A DNA stretch of 64,000 bases from Umezawaea tangerina (GCF_003002815.1 NZ_PVTF01000018.1:62001-126000), one strand, 5' to 3'; shown: positions 8,659-17,731, counted from the first letter of the stretch. A program made the numbers and translations. Notes: generated by a model from the letters alone, not told the origin.

Positions 8659-9708
8659 ATGACCAGGACCTGGCCGTTACTGCTGAACCAGCTCATCGAC
8701 AAGGCCGACCTGTCCGCCGAGGACACCGGCTGGGCCATGGACCAGGTGATGACCGGGTCCGCGACGCCCTCCCAGATCGCCGCGTTCGCCGTCGGGCTCC
8801 GCTCCAAGGGCGAGACGCCCGAGGAGGTCGACGGCTTCGCCACGATGATGCTGGAGCACGCGCGCCGCTTCACCGTGGACGTGCGCGCCGTGGACATCGT
8901 CGGCACCGGCGGCGACAACTCCGGGTCGGTCAACATCTCCACGATGGCGGCGATCGTCACCGCCGCCGCGGGCGTGCCGGTCGTCAAGCACGGCAACCGC
9001 GCCGCCTCGTCGCAGTGCGGCACGGCCGACGTGCTGGAGGCGCTGGGCGTGGCGATCGACCTGCCGCCCGCGGGCGTGCAGGCGACGGTCGCGGAACTGG
9101 GGGTCGGGTTCTGCTTCGCGCCGATCTTCCACCCCGCGCTGCGCTTCGCCGGGCCGACCCGCAAGGAGATCGGCATCCCCACGGTGTTCAACCTGCTCGG
9201 CCCGCTGACGAACCCCGCGCAGCCCGCGGTCGGCCTCGTCGGCTGCGCGCGCGCCAACGCGGCACCGCTGATCGCGGGGGTGTTCGCCCGGCGCGGCCGG
9301 ACCGCGCTCGTGGTCCGCGGCGACGACGGCCTGGACGAGATCACCACCACGACCACGACGGCCGTGTGGGTGGCCGACGGCGGGACGGTGCGCACCGACG
9401 TGATCGACCCCACCCGCCTCGACGTCCGCCCGGCGCTGCCGGAGGACCTGCGCGGCGGTGACGCGGCGGTCAACGCCGAGGTCGTGCGCGAGCTGCTGTC
9501 GGGCAAGCCCGGAGCGGTGCGCGACGCCGTGCTCGTCAACGCCGCGGGCGCGATCGCCGCGCACAGCGGCCTGTCCGCCGACCTGCACGCCGACCTGGCG
9601 GCCGGGCTGGGCCGGGCCGCCGAGGCCATCGACTCCGGTGCCGCGGCGGACCTGCTGCGCCGCTGGGCCACCCGGTCGACCGAGCTGAAGGCCGGACCCG
9701 CCGCCTGA
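8659..9708 (+). CDS. trpD: Anthranilate phosphoribosyltransferase TrpD
   Basis: The 349-residue enzyme joins anthranilate and PRPP in the second step of tryptophan synthesis. The glycine-rich PRPP loop [15 protein letters not shown] lies at about 79-94, followed by the KHGNRAASS anthranilate/PRPP segment and the Mg-binding DGLDEIT. Length is normal for the family. It starts 10 bp after the pseudo-receiver gene. It is separated from other trp genes, as in Mycobacterium, where trpD also neighbours ctaE. Confidence 0.96.
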   Translation: MTRTWPLLLNQLIDKADLSAEDTGWAMDQVMTGSATPSQIAAFAVGLRSKGETPEEVDGFATMMLEHARRFTVDVRAVDIVGTGGDNSGSVNISTMAAIVTAAAGVPVVKHGNRAASSQCGTADVLEALGVAIDLPPAGVQATVAELGVGFCFAPIFHPALRFAGPTRKEIGIPTVFNLLGPLTNPAQPAVGLVGCARANAAPLIAGVFARRGRTALVVRGDDGLDEITTTTTTAVWVADGGTVRTDVIDPTRLDVRPALPEDLRGGDAAVNAEVVRELLSGKPGAVRDAVLVNAAGAIAAHSGLSADLHADLAAGLGRAAEAIDSGAAADLLRRWATRSTELKAGPAA

Positions 9709-9862
9709 TTCGGCCGTTCGGGCTGTTTGAGGTGGTTCGTCTGAGGTTTCAGTCACTCGGGTAATGCCCGCGCAACGAACCAGGCCCATGCTGGTGTGCA
9801 CAGGAACGCGAGGCCGCACCTGTGGGGTTCCCACGCGGCCGAACCCTAGCGAGCGAGGAGTT

Positions 9863-10537
9863 ATGACACTGCTGTCCACGGTCATGACGCGAGTGGTCGC
9901 CCCCATCGCGCGGATGGTGTACCGACCGACGGTCGAGGGTCTGGAGAACATCCCGGGGACAGGGCCGGTGATCCTGGCCGCGAACCACCTGTCGTTCGTG
10001 GACAGCATGGTCATCCCCATCGTCGTGCCGAGGCGGGTGTACTTCCTCGCGAAGGCGGAGTACTTCGAGGGCACCGGCTTCCGCGGCGCTGTGTCCCGGT
10101 GGTTCTTCAGCGGGATGGGCAACATCCCGGTGCGCCGCGGCCAGGGCCGGTCCGCCCGCGACTCGCTGGACACCGTGATCAAGGTGCTGGCCGACGGCGA
10201 CGCGTTCGGGATCTACCCCGAGGGCACCAGGTCGTTGGACGGCATGCTGCACCGCGGCCGCACGGGTGTGGCGCGCATCGCGCTGGAGTCCGGCGCACCG
10301 GTGGTGCCGATCGGTCTGGTTGGGACGGACAAGGTCATGGCCGTCGGCCGGAAGCTGCCGAAGATCGTCCCGGTGACCGTCCGGTTCGGCAAGCCGCTGG
10401 ACTTCTCGCGCTACGCGGGCATGCAGGACTCGCTGCCGGTGCTGCGCTCGGTCACCGACCAGATCGTCTACAACATCCTCGAGCTGTCCGGTCAGGACTA
10501 CGTGGACAACTACCAGGCGACCCCCAGCGCCGCCTGA
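9863..10537 (+). CDS. PlsC-like 1-acyl-sn-glycerol-3-phosphate acyltransferase
   Basis: The 224-residue protein has the acyltransferase catalytic motif NHLSFVD (H-x4-D, about residues 40-46) and the phosphate-binding EGTRS motif. A hydrophobic N-terminal segment fits peripheral membrane association. It would acylate lysophosphatidate or a related lipid using acyl-ACP or acyl-CoA. The ATG at 9863 has GAGGAG 2-8 nt upstream; a longer reading frame to 9764 lacks a ribosome site. It converges on ctaF across a perfect palindromic terminator. Exact substrate cannot be told from sequence. Confidence 0.88.
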   Translation: MTLLSTVMTRVVAPIARMVYRPTVEGLENIPGTGPVILAANHLSFVDSMVIPIVVPRRVYFLAKAEYFEGTGFRGAVSRWFFSGMGNIPVRRGQGRSARDSLDTVIKVLADGDAFGIYPEGTRSLDGMLHRGRTGVARIALESGAPVVPIGLVGTDKVMAVGRKLPKIVPVTVRFGKPLDFSRYAGMQDSLPVLRSVTDQIVYNILELSGQDYVDNYQATPSAA

Positions 10538-10560
10538 CACCCGGTCCACCCAGGACGCGA

Positions 10561-10592
10561 GAAGGCCCCCACGGGATCCCGTGGGGGCCTTC
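10561..10592. terminator. Bidirectional terminator between plsC-like gene and ctaF
   Basis: A perfectly palindromic 32 bp (GAAGGCCCCCACGGGA and its complement) lies between the convergent stops at 10537 and 10609. It folds into a long GC hairpin on either strand. Confidence 0.85.
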
Positions 10593-10608
10593 CGCTGTCC
10601 GTCGGTGC

Positions 10609-11007
10609 TTACTCGTGGCCGGGGCCGGTGTGGTATTCGAACACCAGGCCGCCCACCATGATCAGGACCAGCACGACCGCGATCACCAGCAGCCAGATGT
10701 GCCAGAACGCCAGCGCCAGGCCCGCGATGGCCGCCGACGCGGCGAGACCGATCGGCCAGTAGCTGCCGGGGCTGAAGAAGCCCAGCTCGCCCGCGCCGTC
10801 GCTGATCTCCGCGTTCGGGTTGTCCTCGGGACGCTGCTCGATGCGCCGCGACACGAACCGGAAGTAGGTGCCGACGATCAACGCCAGCCCACCGGTCAGC
10901 GCCAGCGCCACGATGCCCACCGGCTCCTTGGACCAGACGCCGTAGACCACGGCCATCAGGAACGAGAAGGCGGTGATCAAGTCAAAAATCCGGGCTTCGA
11001 CCTTCAT
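10609..11007 (-). CDS. ctaF: Cytochrome c oxidase subunit IV CtaF
   Basis: The 132-residue protein has four hydrophobic helices and the layout of the actinobacterial-type oxidase subunit IV (starts MKVEARIFDLITAFSF; conserved GSYWPIGLA in the middle). It is a small structural subunit of the aa3 oxidase in the bc1-aa3 supercomplex. It follows ctaC by 37 bp on the same strand and forms a two-gene operon with it. Confidence 0.95.
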   Translation of the reverse strand: MKVEARIFDLITAFSFLMAVVYGVWSKEPVGIVALALTGGLALIVGTYFRFVSRRIEQRPEDNPNAEISDGAGELGFFSPGSYWPIGLAASAAIAGLALAFWHIWLLVIAVVLVLIMVGGLVFEYHTGPGHE

Positions 11008-11044
11008 GGGGTTGTTCCTCGCTCTCCGCGCTCGCTACCCGGAC

Positions 11045-11977
11045 TTACTTCGACCCGCCGGACGCCTCGCGGGCGGTCCGATCGGTGTTGAAGGGCTCGG
11101 TCGTCGTAGCGTGCGGCGTGCACCAGTCGGCGCAGTTCAGCTCGGTGAGCGCCTCGGCCGCGGTGTAGGTGCGGCCGGTCTTCTCGTTCACCTGCTGGCG
11201 CAGCTTGATGTACTTGTCGAAGTCCGCCGACTCCAGGGCGCGGACCTCGAAGTTCATCATGGAGTGGTAGGTGCCGCACAGCTCGGCGCAGCGGCCCACG
11301 AACGAGCCGGGGCGGTCGATCCGGTCGATCTGGAAGACGCTGTCCTGGTTGTTCTTGTCCGGCTCCGGGAAGACGTCCCGCTTGAAGTGGAACTCCGGGA
11401 CGTAGAACGAGTGGATGACGTCGGTCGACTTCAGCGTGAAGCGGATCGACTTGCCCGCGGGCAGCACCAGCAGCGGGACCTCGCCCGACGCGCCGGTCGT
11501 CCGCACGGCCTCGTTGGTGTCCTCGGCCTTGAAACCGGGGTACTGGAACTCCCAGTTCCACTGGAACGCGATCACGTCGACCGTCACGTCAGCCGGCTTC
11601 GACTTGTCCGTGACGTAGTTCTGGGTGATCGCCGTGAAGTAGAAGAGAACCGCCACGATGATCGTCGGAACGACGATGAGCACGAGCTCCAGCGGCAGGT
11701 TGTACGCCGTCTGACGGGGCAGTTCCTCGCTCTTCTTGCGGTGGAACGCGACCGACCACAGGATCAGCCCCCAGACGATCACACCCACGACCAGCGCGGC
11801 GACCACGGACCAGGTCCACAGCTCGCGCATCCTCTCGGCCTGCGGCGTGACGGCCACGGGCCATCCGAAGCGCATGACCTCTTCCGTGGAGCAACCGGTG
11901 GCCCCGATGCCGACCAGGCCGACTAGCCCGGCGACCTTGGCCGTCCGTGCTGCCCTGGTGCCCTCCTTCAGGCCCAC
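11045..11977 (-). CDS. ctaC: Cytochrome c oxidase subunit II CtaC (CuA subunit, lipoprotein)
   Basis: The 310-residue product is chosen from the GTG at 11977, which has GAGGAGG 8 nt upstream; the frame extends to 12076 without support. A lipoprotein signal ends in the lipobox GATGC (Cys about residue 28). Two membrane helices and an extracellular cupredoxin domain follow. CuA ligands are visible in FVGRCAELCGTYHSMM, with the upstream His in IHSFYVPEF. It receives electrons from QcrC and delivers them to heme a in CtaD, which lies outside this window. It is divergent from asnB. Confidence 0.95.
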   Translation of the reverse strand: MGLKEGTRAARTAKVAGLVGLVGIGATGCSTEEVMRFGWPVAVTPQAERMRELWTWSVVAALVVGVIVWGLILWSVAFHRKKSEELPRQTAYNLPLELVLIVVPTIIVAVLFYFTAITQNYVTDKSKPADVTVDVIAFQWNWEFQYPGFKAEDTNEAVRTTGASGEVPLLVLPAGKSIRFTLKSTDVIHSFYVPEFHFKRDVFPEPDKNNQDSVFQIDRIDRPGSFVGRCAELCGTYHSMMNFEVRALESADFDKYIKLRQQVNEKTGRTYTAAEALTELNCADWCTPHATTTEPFNTDRTAREASGGSK

Positions 11978-12205
11978 TGCTCGCGCCTCCTCAAAGACGG
12001 TGCACGGCCCGCGGTGGTGGTCTGCGGGCCGGTGAAACACGTTGTCCGACCAAGAGGAAGTCCTGGCCGGGATCATGCGGGAGCGTAGCCCAGCACGGTG
12101 AGGCCCACCCCTCGGGGGCAGTGCGCCGTAGTGCAGTTTCGGTCACACCGAGCGACCCCGGCATACTGGTGCCTTCCTTACGCGACACGAAAGGTGCCAA
12201 TCGCT

Positions 12206-14134
12206 GTGTGCGGCTTCGTGGGACTGGTTAGCCCTGGCAGGAACGAGGCAGAGCACGCGCGGTCGGCTGTGGCCGCCGCACTGCGCTGCCAACGGCACCG
12301 CGGGCCGGACGAGAGCGGGACGTGGCAGGGCGACGAGGTCGTCTTCGGCTTCAACCGCCTGTCGATCATCGACATCGAGCACTCGCACCAGCCGCTGCCG
12401 TGGGGGCCGCCGGAGGAGCCGGGTCGGTACACGATCCTGTTCAACGGCGAGATCTACAACTACCTCGAGCTGCGCGCGGAGCTGACCAGCAAGTACGGCG
12501 CCCGGTTCACCACCGACGGCGACACCGAGACCATCGTCGCGGCCTACCACTACCTCGGCCCGGCCGCCGTGGCCCGACTGCGCGGCATGTTCGCGTTCCT
12601 CATCTGGGACTCCCAGCGCAAGGTCGTCTTCGGCGCCAGGGACCCGTTCGGCATCAAGCCCCTGTACTACGCGGCGGGCCCGAACGGCGTCGCGCTGTCC
12701 AGCGAGAAGAAGAGCGTCCTGGAGCTCGCGCCCACCATCGGCATCCAGCCCGCGCTGGACGTCAAGGCGCTGCAGCACTACCTGATCCTGCAGTACGTGC
12801 CCGAGCCCGAGTCGCTGCACACCCAGGTGCACCGCATCGAGTCCGGCACCTCGTTCACCATCCGCCCCGGCGGCAAGCCGGTCACCGAGCGGTACTTCCC
12901 CGCCACCTTCCGCACCCGCACCGTGCGCGGCGACTCCGAGGCCAACCGCCTCTACGACGAGATCACCGACGTCCTGCGCGACTCCGTCGCCAAGCACATG
13001 CGCGCCGACGTGACCGTCGGCTCGTTCCTGTCCGGCGGCATCGACTCCACGGTCATCGCCGCGCTGGCCAAGGAGCACAACCCGGACCTGATCACGTTCA
13101 CCACCGGTTTCGAGCGCTCCGGCTTCTCCGAGATCGACGTCGCCGCCGAGTCCGCCGCCGCCATCGGCGTCAAGCACGTGGTCAAGACGGTCACCGCCCA
13201 GGAGATGATGGACGCCCTGCCGCTCATCACCTGGTACCTCGACGACCCGGTCGCCGACCCCGCCCTCGTCCCGCTGTGGTTCATCGCCCGCGAGGCCCGC
13301 CAGCACGTCAAGGTGGTGCTGTCCGGCGAGGGCGCCGACGAGCTGTTCGGCGGCTACACGATCTACCGCGAACCGCTGTCCCTCGCCCCGTTCGAGAAGG
13401 TCCCCGGCGCCCTGCGCAAGGCCATGGGCAAGGTCTCCACGAAGATCCCGCAGGGCGTGCGCGGCAAGGACCTGCTGCGCCGCGGCGCGCTCACGCTGGA
13501 GGAGCGCTACTACGGCAACGCCCGCATCTTCATGGACGACCAGGTCCGCGCGGTGCTCCGCACCTACGACCCGTCCGTCACGCAGAAGGACGCCACCGCC
13601 CAGCCCTACCGCGAGTCCGCCCACTGGGACCCGGTGACCCGCATGCAGCACGTCGACCTCTTCACGTGGCTGCGCGGCGACATCCTGGTCAAGGCCGACA
13701 AGATGACCATGGCCAACTCCCTGGAACTCCGAGTCCCCTTCCTGGACCCCGAGGTCTTCAAGATCGCCTCCCAGATCCCCTCCGAACTGAAGATCACCAA
13801 GGACACCACCAAGTACGCCCTCCGCCAAGCCATCCGCGACATCATCCCGCCCCACGTCATCAACCGCCGCAAACTCGGCTTCCCCGTGCCCATCCGGCAC
13901 TGGTTGAAGGACGAGATGCACGAGTGGGCGCTGCAGATCGTCGCGGACTCGGGAACGGACCAGTACATCGACAAGGCCGCCGTGCGCCGCATCATCGAAG
14001 AACACCGCTCCGGCGTGCAGGACCACAGCCGCCGCATCTGGGCCCTGCTGGTCTTCATGATCTGGCACGGCATCTTCATCGAACACCGCATCAACCCCGT
14101 CGTCCCGGAACCCCACTACCCGGTCAAACTCTGA
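12206..14134 (+). CDS. asnB: Asparagine synthetase (glutamine-hydrolysing) AsnB
   Basis: The 642-residue class II amidotransferase begins GTG-TGC, placing the essential nucleophile Cys directly after the initiator (mature CGFVGLVSP), which fixes the start at 12206. The N-terminal glutaminase domain shows RHRGPDESG and FNGEIYNYLELR. The C-terminal synthetase domain has the pyrophosphate loop SGGIDST at about 276-282 and SGEGADELFGGY. It converts aspartate and glutamine to asparagine using ATP. The same protein next to ctaC in Mycobacterium (Rv2201) has been linked to amidation of cell-wall precursors and to antibiotic sensitivity. Third codon positions become almost pure C near the 3' end. Confidence 0.95.
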   Translation: MCGFVGLVSPGRNEAEHARSAVAAALRCQRHRGPDESGTWQGDEVVFGFNRLSIIDIEHSHQPLPWGPPEEPGRYTILFNGEIYNYLELRAELTSKYGARFTTDGDTETIVAAYHYLGPAAVARLRGMFAFLIWDSQRKVVFGARDPFGIKPLYYAAGPNGVALSSEKKSVLELAPTIGIQPALDVKALQHYLILQYVPEPESLHTQVHRIESGTSFTIRPGGKPVTERYFPATFRTRTVRGDSEANRLYDEITDVLRDSVAKHMRADVTVGSFLSGGIDSTVIAALAKEHNPDLITFTTGFERSGFSEIDVAAESAAAIGVKHVVKTVTAQEMMDALPLITWYLDDPVADPALVPLWFIAREARQHVKVVLSGEGADELFGGYTIYREPLSLAPFEKVPGALRKAMGKVSTKIPQGVRGKDLLRRGALTLEERYYGNARIFMDDQVRAVLRTYDPSVTQKDATAQPYRESAHWDPVTRMQHVDLFTWLRGDILVKADKMTMANSLELRVPFLDPEVFKIASQIPSELKITKDTTKYALRQAIRDIIPPHVINRRKLGFPVPIRHWLKDEMHEWALQIVADSGTDQYIDKAAVRRIIEEHRSGVQDHSRRIWALLVFMIWHGIFIEHRINPVVPEPHYPVKL

Positions 14135-14153
14135 CCTGAGCCTGTTCCGCCCG

Positions 14154-14193
14154 AAGACCTCCGCGCCCTGGTGGCCGGGGGTCTTTGGTTTTT
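14154..14193 (+). terminator. Intrinsic terminator after asnB
   Basis: AAGACC at 14154-14159 pairs with GGTCTT at 14180-14185, with further GC pairing possible inside. A T-rich TTGGTTTTT tail follows immediately. It starts 20 bp after the asnB stop. Confidence 0.7.
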
Positions 14194-14431
14194 AGGCGGT
14201 CGGGGCTTGGCGGTGGGTGGGGTGTGGGGGGTGATGCGAGGCGGGCATCGCTGGTGACGGGCTTACCCCGTTCAAGTTGAGTGGGCTCCGAGTAGCGGCT
14301 CCGGATGGCAGTAGAGGTGCAGGCGGGCACCGGTGGACGGGCTTGGGCTAGTGGGACCGGGTGGGGTGGGGGCGGCGCCGGGCGGCCAGTGCGAGCGGAC
14401 AGCAAGAGGCTGGCTGGCGTCGACAGGTGGG

Positions 14432-14594
14432 CTTCGGCAGGTGAACTTCGGCAGGTGAACTTCGGCAGGTGAGCTTGGGCAGGTGAGCTTGGGCAGGTGA
14501 GCTTCGGCGGGTGAGCTTGGGCAGGTGGGCTTCGGCGGGTGAGCTTGGGCACGTGGGCTTCGGCGGGTGAGCTTCGGCGGGTGAGCTTCGGCGT
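14432..14594. repeat. 14-bp tandem repeat array (about 11.6 copies)
   Basis: Eleven consecutive 14-bp units run from 14432 to 14585, followed by a partial twelfth. The consensus is CTTSGGCRGGTGAG, with variants such as CTTCGGCAGGTGAA and CTTGGGCACGTGGG. Two classes of unit (CTTCGGC and CTTGGGC) are interspersed. The period is not a multiple of three, arguing against selection for protein. One copy holds CACGTG. It is minisatellite-like; no function is known. Confidence 0.9.
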
Positions 14595-15096
14595 GGCTCG
14601 GGGCGGAGGTGTCGGTAGCGGCCAGCAGCGCGGGTGGGCGGTCCGAGGGTTGGTCCTAGTTGGCGGGCAAGCCTGAGTGGTGAGAGCCGGTAGGGCGGAG
14701 TTGGTGCCGAGCAGCAGCGCGGGGTGGTGCGGCAGCAGGCAGTACCGACAAGCAGTAGTACCGATGAGCGAGCAATGGCACCTCACCGCGGGCGGAGGGG
14801 TACAGCCCCGTGCCCAGATGCCAACTGGCCGATTCCCAGAGCCAGTCCCAGAGCCAGTCACTGCGGCTCGGCCCAGCGAAGTCCGGCCTCTGTGCCCTAC
14901 TGCAAACCCGCTGGCGCCTGCGTACCGAAACCCGGCACCCGGCCGCGCTCGGCGTCTGGGGCGGTGAAGTCCTTTCAGGTTGGGGTGTGCTGGAAGGTGA
15001 TCCCGTGGCCGCGCAGGATCCCTGTCGGAGTCATTCCCGCCCGACGCGGATCCGCCAGACGGGGAGGCTCTGGGTGGTTTGGCCATCGGTGGGCCT

Positions 15097-15130
15097 CCTC
15101 CTCGACAGCAGGTTGTTGCTGTCGAGGAGG
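15097..15130 (-). terminator. Strong hairpin downstream of the FAD monooxygenase gene
   Basis: CCTCCTCGACAGCA at 15097-15110 pairs perfectly with 15117-15130 around a 6-nt loop. It lies 77 bp after the minus-strand stop at 15207, so a U-less terminator is the plain reading. The minus-strand 3' arm also contains GAGGAGGAGG seven bases before an ATG at 15086, so a structure hiding a ribosome site is an alternative. Confidence 0.55.
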
Positions 15131-15206
15131 AGCACCACGAGTTGTGGTCGCCGTCCTTGCCGTCGGTGTCCTACCCCATCCGGCCTGAGCACTTCGTGGG
15201 GCGGGG

Positions 15207-16856
15207 CTAGGTGGTTGTGGTTTGGGGTTGGCGGTGGAGCAGGTGGTCGATGACCTGGCTGAGGGTGTGTTCGGGGGTGGGGCTGGAGGTTGGGGTGCGC
15301 CAGGCGACGAAGCCGTCCGGGCGGGTGAGGAGGGCGCCGTGGGTGCCTACGCCGGAGGTGGTGGGCCAGGTGGCGTCGGGGTCCTGGGCGTCGCCGGTGG
15401 GGCCGATGACGCAGGTTTGGATGAAGAGGTCGGAGTGGGTGGCGACTGTTTTGGCGGCGGTGGCCCAGGCGGCGCCTTCGGGGCCAGTGAGGAGGGTGAA
15501 GGCGCCGGCGGAGAGGTCGACGGTGGAGATCGCCTGGCCGTTCTTGAGCAGGCGGACGTGCGGGACCCTGGTGCCTGGGGAGCCGTCGAGGACCTGTTCG
15601 ACGTGTTCGGTCGAGGGTGAGGTCGGCCTGGGGTCGAGCACGGCGGTGGATCTGTACTGGTAGCCGAACGCGGTGACGAACAGGTGCTCCATGCCGACGG
15701 CGGCGCGGTCGGCGGCCCTGGCGGGGCTGAGGTCCCAGTGGAGCTCGCGGTGGTGGCCGCGGAGGACGGCCTGGTCCATGGTCGAGAGGGCGATGGGCAG
15801 GCGTTCGGACTCGTAGGTGTCGAGCAGGGCGGGCCCTGCCTGGCCGCTCAGGACGGCGGCGAGCTTCCAGGCGAGGTTGTGGGCGTCGGCCAGGCCGGTG
15901 TTGAGGCCGAAACCGCCGGTGGGCGGGACGACGTGCGCGGCGTCGCCCACGAGGTGGACACGGCCTTCGCTGAACCTGGTCGCGGTCACCGCGGTGGACT
16001 GCCACGGCAGGACACCGAGGACCTCGACGTCCACATCGGACGATCCGATGGCCGCGACCACCAGCTCGCGGCAGCGGTCGTGCGGGAAGTCGGAGGGCTT
16101 CGTGCCGTCCTTTGTGGAGTACGGGATGTGGAAGATCCAGCGGTCCACGTTGTCGACCGGGATGAGGATGCCGCTCGACTCCGGGTTCTCGATCGTGCAC
16201 ATCGCGAACTCCAGGTCGCCGACGACCTCGGCCAGGTCGGCGCGGAACAGCACGTTGATCATGTGGCCACCCAGCTCACCGGGGCCGGTCGTGGGTATCT
16301 CGAGCAGCTTGCGCACGGTGCTGGCGGCACCGTCGGCGGCCACCAGGTACTGGGCCCTGACCTCCTGGCGCTCCCCGGTGGACCTGTCGTGCAGCTCAGC
16401 GACCACACCGGACTCGTCCTGGCGCAGGGACTGCAGCTCGACGCCGAAGTGGACGGTCGCGCCCTGGTCCCGCGCCGCCGCCAGCAGCACCGGGTCGATG
16501 AGGTTCTGCGGGCAGGTGCCCAGCAGCGCCGGGCTTATCCGGTCGGCCTCCACCCTGAGATCCGCTGTGACCCCGACGCGGACCGCGGACGACTCGTCGG
16601 CCGCGGCCAGCGTCGTCACCGTCAGCACCCCCTGGCTGCTCGCCAACCGCGCCGACGCCTCCACCAGCGCGGACTCGACGCCCGCCTCGCGGAACAGCTC
16701 CGCGCTGCGGCCGTTCACCGCAAACGCTCGCGGATGGCGCGAGAGACCCGGATGTCGCTCGACCACGACCGCTCCGACCCCGTGCCTGGCCAGGAACAAC
16801 GCCGTCGTCAACCCCACCGTCCCGGCGCCCACGACCAGGACCTCCACCTCACGCAT
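15207..16856 (-). CDS. FAD-dependent aromatic hydroxylase (PheA/TfdB-type monooxygenase)
   Basis: The 549-residue enzyme starts at the ATG at 16856, with GGGGGAG six bases upstream. The dinucleotide-binding VVGAGTVGLTTALFLARHG lies at the N-terminus, the ADGAASTVR (DG) motif is near the middle, and GDAAHVVPPTGGFGLNTG is the second FAD motif. A thioredoxin-like C-terminal domain ends the protein. Family members hydroxylate phenols or polyketide aromatics using NAD(P)H and oxygen. It is divergent from a TetR gene across a 97-bp gap holding a GGGAACAGTGTTCCC palindrome, so local repression and induction by an aromatic compound is likely. Substrate unknown; catabolism, resistance or tailoring are all possible. 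Confidence 0.9.
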   Translation of the reverse strand: MREVEVLVVGAGTVGLTTALFLARHGVGAVVVERHPGLSRHPRAFAVNGRSAELFREAGVESALVEASARLASSQGVLTVTTLAAADESSAVRVGVTADLRVEADRISPALLGTCPQNLIDPVLLAAARDQGATVHFGVELQSLRQDESGVVAELHDRSTGERQEVRAQYLVAADGAASTVRKLLEIPTTGPGELGGHMINVLFRADLAEVVGDLEFAMCTIENPESSGILIPVDNVDRWIFHIPYSTKDGTKPSDFPHDRCRELVVAAIGSSDVDVEVLGVLPWQSTAVTATRFSEGRVHLVGDAAHVVPPTGGFGLNTGLADAHNLAWKLAAVLSGQAGPALLDTYESERLPIALSTMDQAVLRGHHRELHWDLSPARAADRAAVGMEHLFVTAFGYQYRSTAVLDPRPTSPSTEHVEQVLDGSPGTRVPHVRLLKNGQAISTVDLSAGAFTLLTGPEGAAWATAAKTVATHSDLFIQTCVIGPTGDAQDPDATWPTTSGVGTHGALLTRPDGFVAWRTPTSSPTPEHTLSQVIDHLLHRQPQTTTT

Positions 16857-16875
16857 GCGACTCCCCCTTCGAGTT

Positions 16876-16890
16876 GGGAACAGTGTTCCC
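16876..16890. promoter_or_regulatory. Candidate TetR operator (GGGAAC-AGT-GTTCCC)
   Basis: A perfect 6+3+6 palindrome lies 19 bp upstream of the monooxygenase ATG and 63 bp upstream of the TetR start. Position and symmetry fit a binding site for the divergent TetR protein. Confidence 0.65.
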
Positions 16891-16953
16891 GTTCTGGGCA
16901 CACTGTACGCTTTCGGTTACCATGTGCGCCACCCCCTTTTCACCAGGAGCAGC

Positions 16954-17682
16954 GTGAGCACCGAAAGCCCCCACAGGTTCGACGTCGTCTGGACCCGGCG
17001 AGCCCAGGAGAACCACCGGCAACGGCCCTCGTTGAGCAGCGACCGGATCGTCGGCGCGGCACTGCGGATCGCCGACCAGGAAGGCGTCGGGGCGCTGTCG
17101 ATGCGGCGGATCGCGACCGAGCTGGGGTCGGGCACCACGTCGCTGTACCGGCACGTGGCGGGCAAGGACGACCTGATCGACCTGATGGTCGACGCGGTGT
17201 ACGGCGAGGTCGAGCTGCCCGTGCGCCCGTCCGGGCAGTGGCGGACCGACCTGCGGTTCGTCGCGCACACCTCGCGGACGATGATGCGGCGGCACCCGTG
17301 GCTCGCCGCCGAGGCAGCCAGCAGGCCCGCCATCGGGCCGAACGCGCTGCGCCACCTCGACTTCGCGCTCACGGCGGCCGGTGGGGTGAGCAAGGACATC
17401 ACCCGCGCGTCCAGCCTGCTCGGCGCCGTGGGCAACTACGTGCTGGGCGCGGTCGTCAACGAGCTCGCAGAACAGGAGGCGCGCCGCCGCACGGGGCTCA
17501 CGGAGGAGGAGTGGCGGGCGGCCGTGTCGCCCTACATCTCGGACGTGGTGGCGAGCGGGCGCTACCCGGAGGTCAACCGGCGGATCAGCGACGCGGAGGA
17601 CCTCGACCACGACGAGCAGTTCGAGTTCGGCCTCGACTGCCTGCTCGACGGCATCGCGGCGCGGGCCGGGGTGGCGGGCTGA
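16954..17682 (+). CDS. TetR-family transcriptional regulator (TetR_C-like)
   Basis: The 242-residue product uses the GTG at 16954, with AGGAGC just upstream. The helix-turn-helix region is ALRIADQEGVGALSMRRIATELG followed by TTSLYRHVAGKDDL, the recognition-helix pattern of TetR proteins. The large ligand domain begins near residue 75. Divergent arrangement with the FAD monooxygenase points to control of that gene by its substrate or product. Confidence 0.9.
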   Translation: MSTESPHRFDVVWTRRAQENHRQRPSLSSDRIVGAALRIADQEGVGALSMRRIATELGSGTTSLYRHVAGKDDLIDLMVDAVYGEVELPVRPSGQWRTDLRFVAHTSRTMMRRHPWLAAEAASRPAIGPNALRHLDFALTAAGGVSKDITRASSLLGAVGNYVLGAVVNELAEQEARRRTGLTEEEWRAAVSPYISDVVASGRYPEVNRRISDAEDLDHDEQFEFGLDCLLDGIAARAGVAG

Positions 17683-17717
17683 CCGGCCGGGCCACGCGGA
17701 GCGGCGGTCGGCGAAGA

Positions 17718-17731
17718 CTACCGTTTGGTAG
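17718..17731. promoter_or_regulatory. Inverted repeat CTACC-GTTT-GGTAG upstream of small ORF
   Basis: A perfect 5-bp stem with 4-nt spacer sits 40 bp upstream of the 57-residue ORF and 36 bp after the TetR stop. It looks like a small operator; the cognate regulator is not evident. Confidence 0.4.

Larger units (their letters stand above)
14135..15206. other. Repeat-rich non-coding stretch between asnB and the FAD monooxygenase
   Basis: About 1.07 kb without a convincing gene. It contains the asnB terminator, a strongly G/T-skewed tract (14194-14420), a 14-bp tandem array and a strong hairpin. A 320-codon frame on the minus strand (15086 to 14124) has a good ribosome site but encodes Pro/Ala/Arg low-complexity sequence, and the 14-bp unit shifts its frame at each copy. 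It is therefore treated as probably non-coding. No transposase remnant was recognised. Confidence 0.65.

Noticed and set aside
10973-11926. Plus-strand frames antisense to ctaF/ctaC
   Set aside because: They are shadows without ribosome sites opposite clear oxidase subunits.
14432-14594. Possible CRISPR-like repeat array
   Set aside because: The 14-bp units are directly abutting with no spacers and no cas genes are present; it is a simple tandem repeat.
14124-15086. 320-codon minus-strand frame with a good ribosome site downstream of asnB
   Set aside because: The sequence is Pro/Ala/Arg low-complexity, crosses a 14-bp tandem array that shifts frame, and overlaps the asnB stop. Kept only as an alternative for the hairpin finding.
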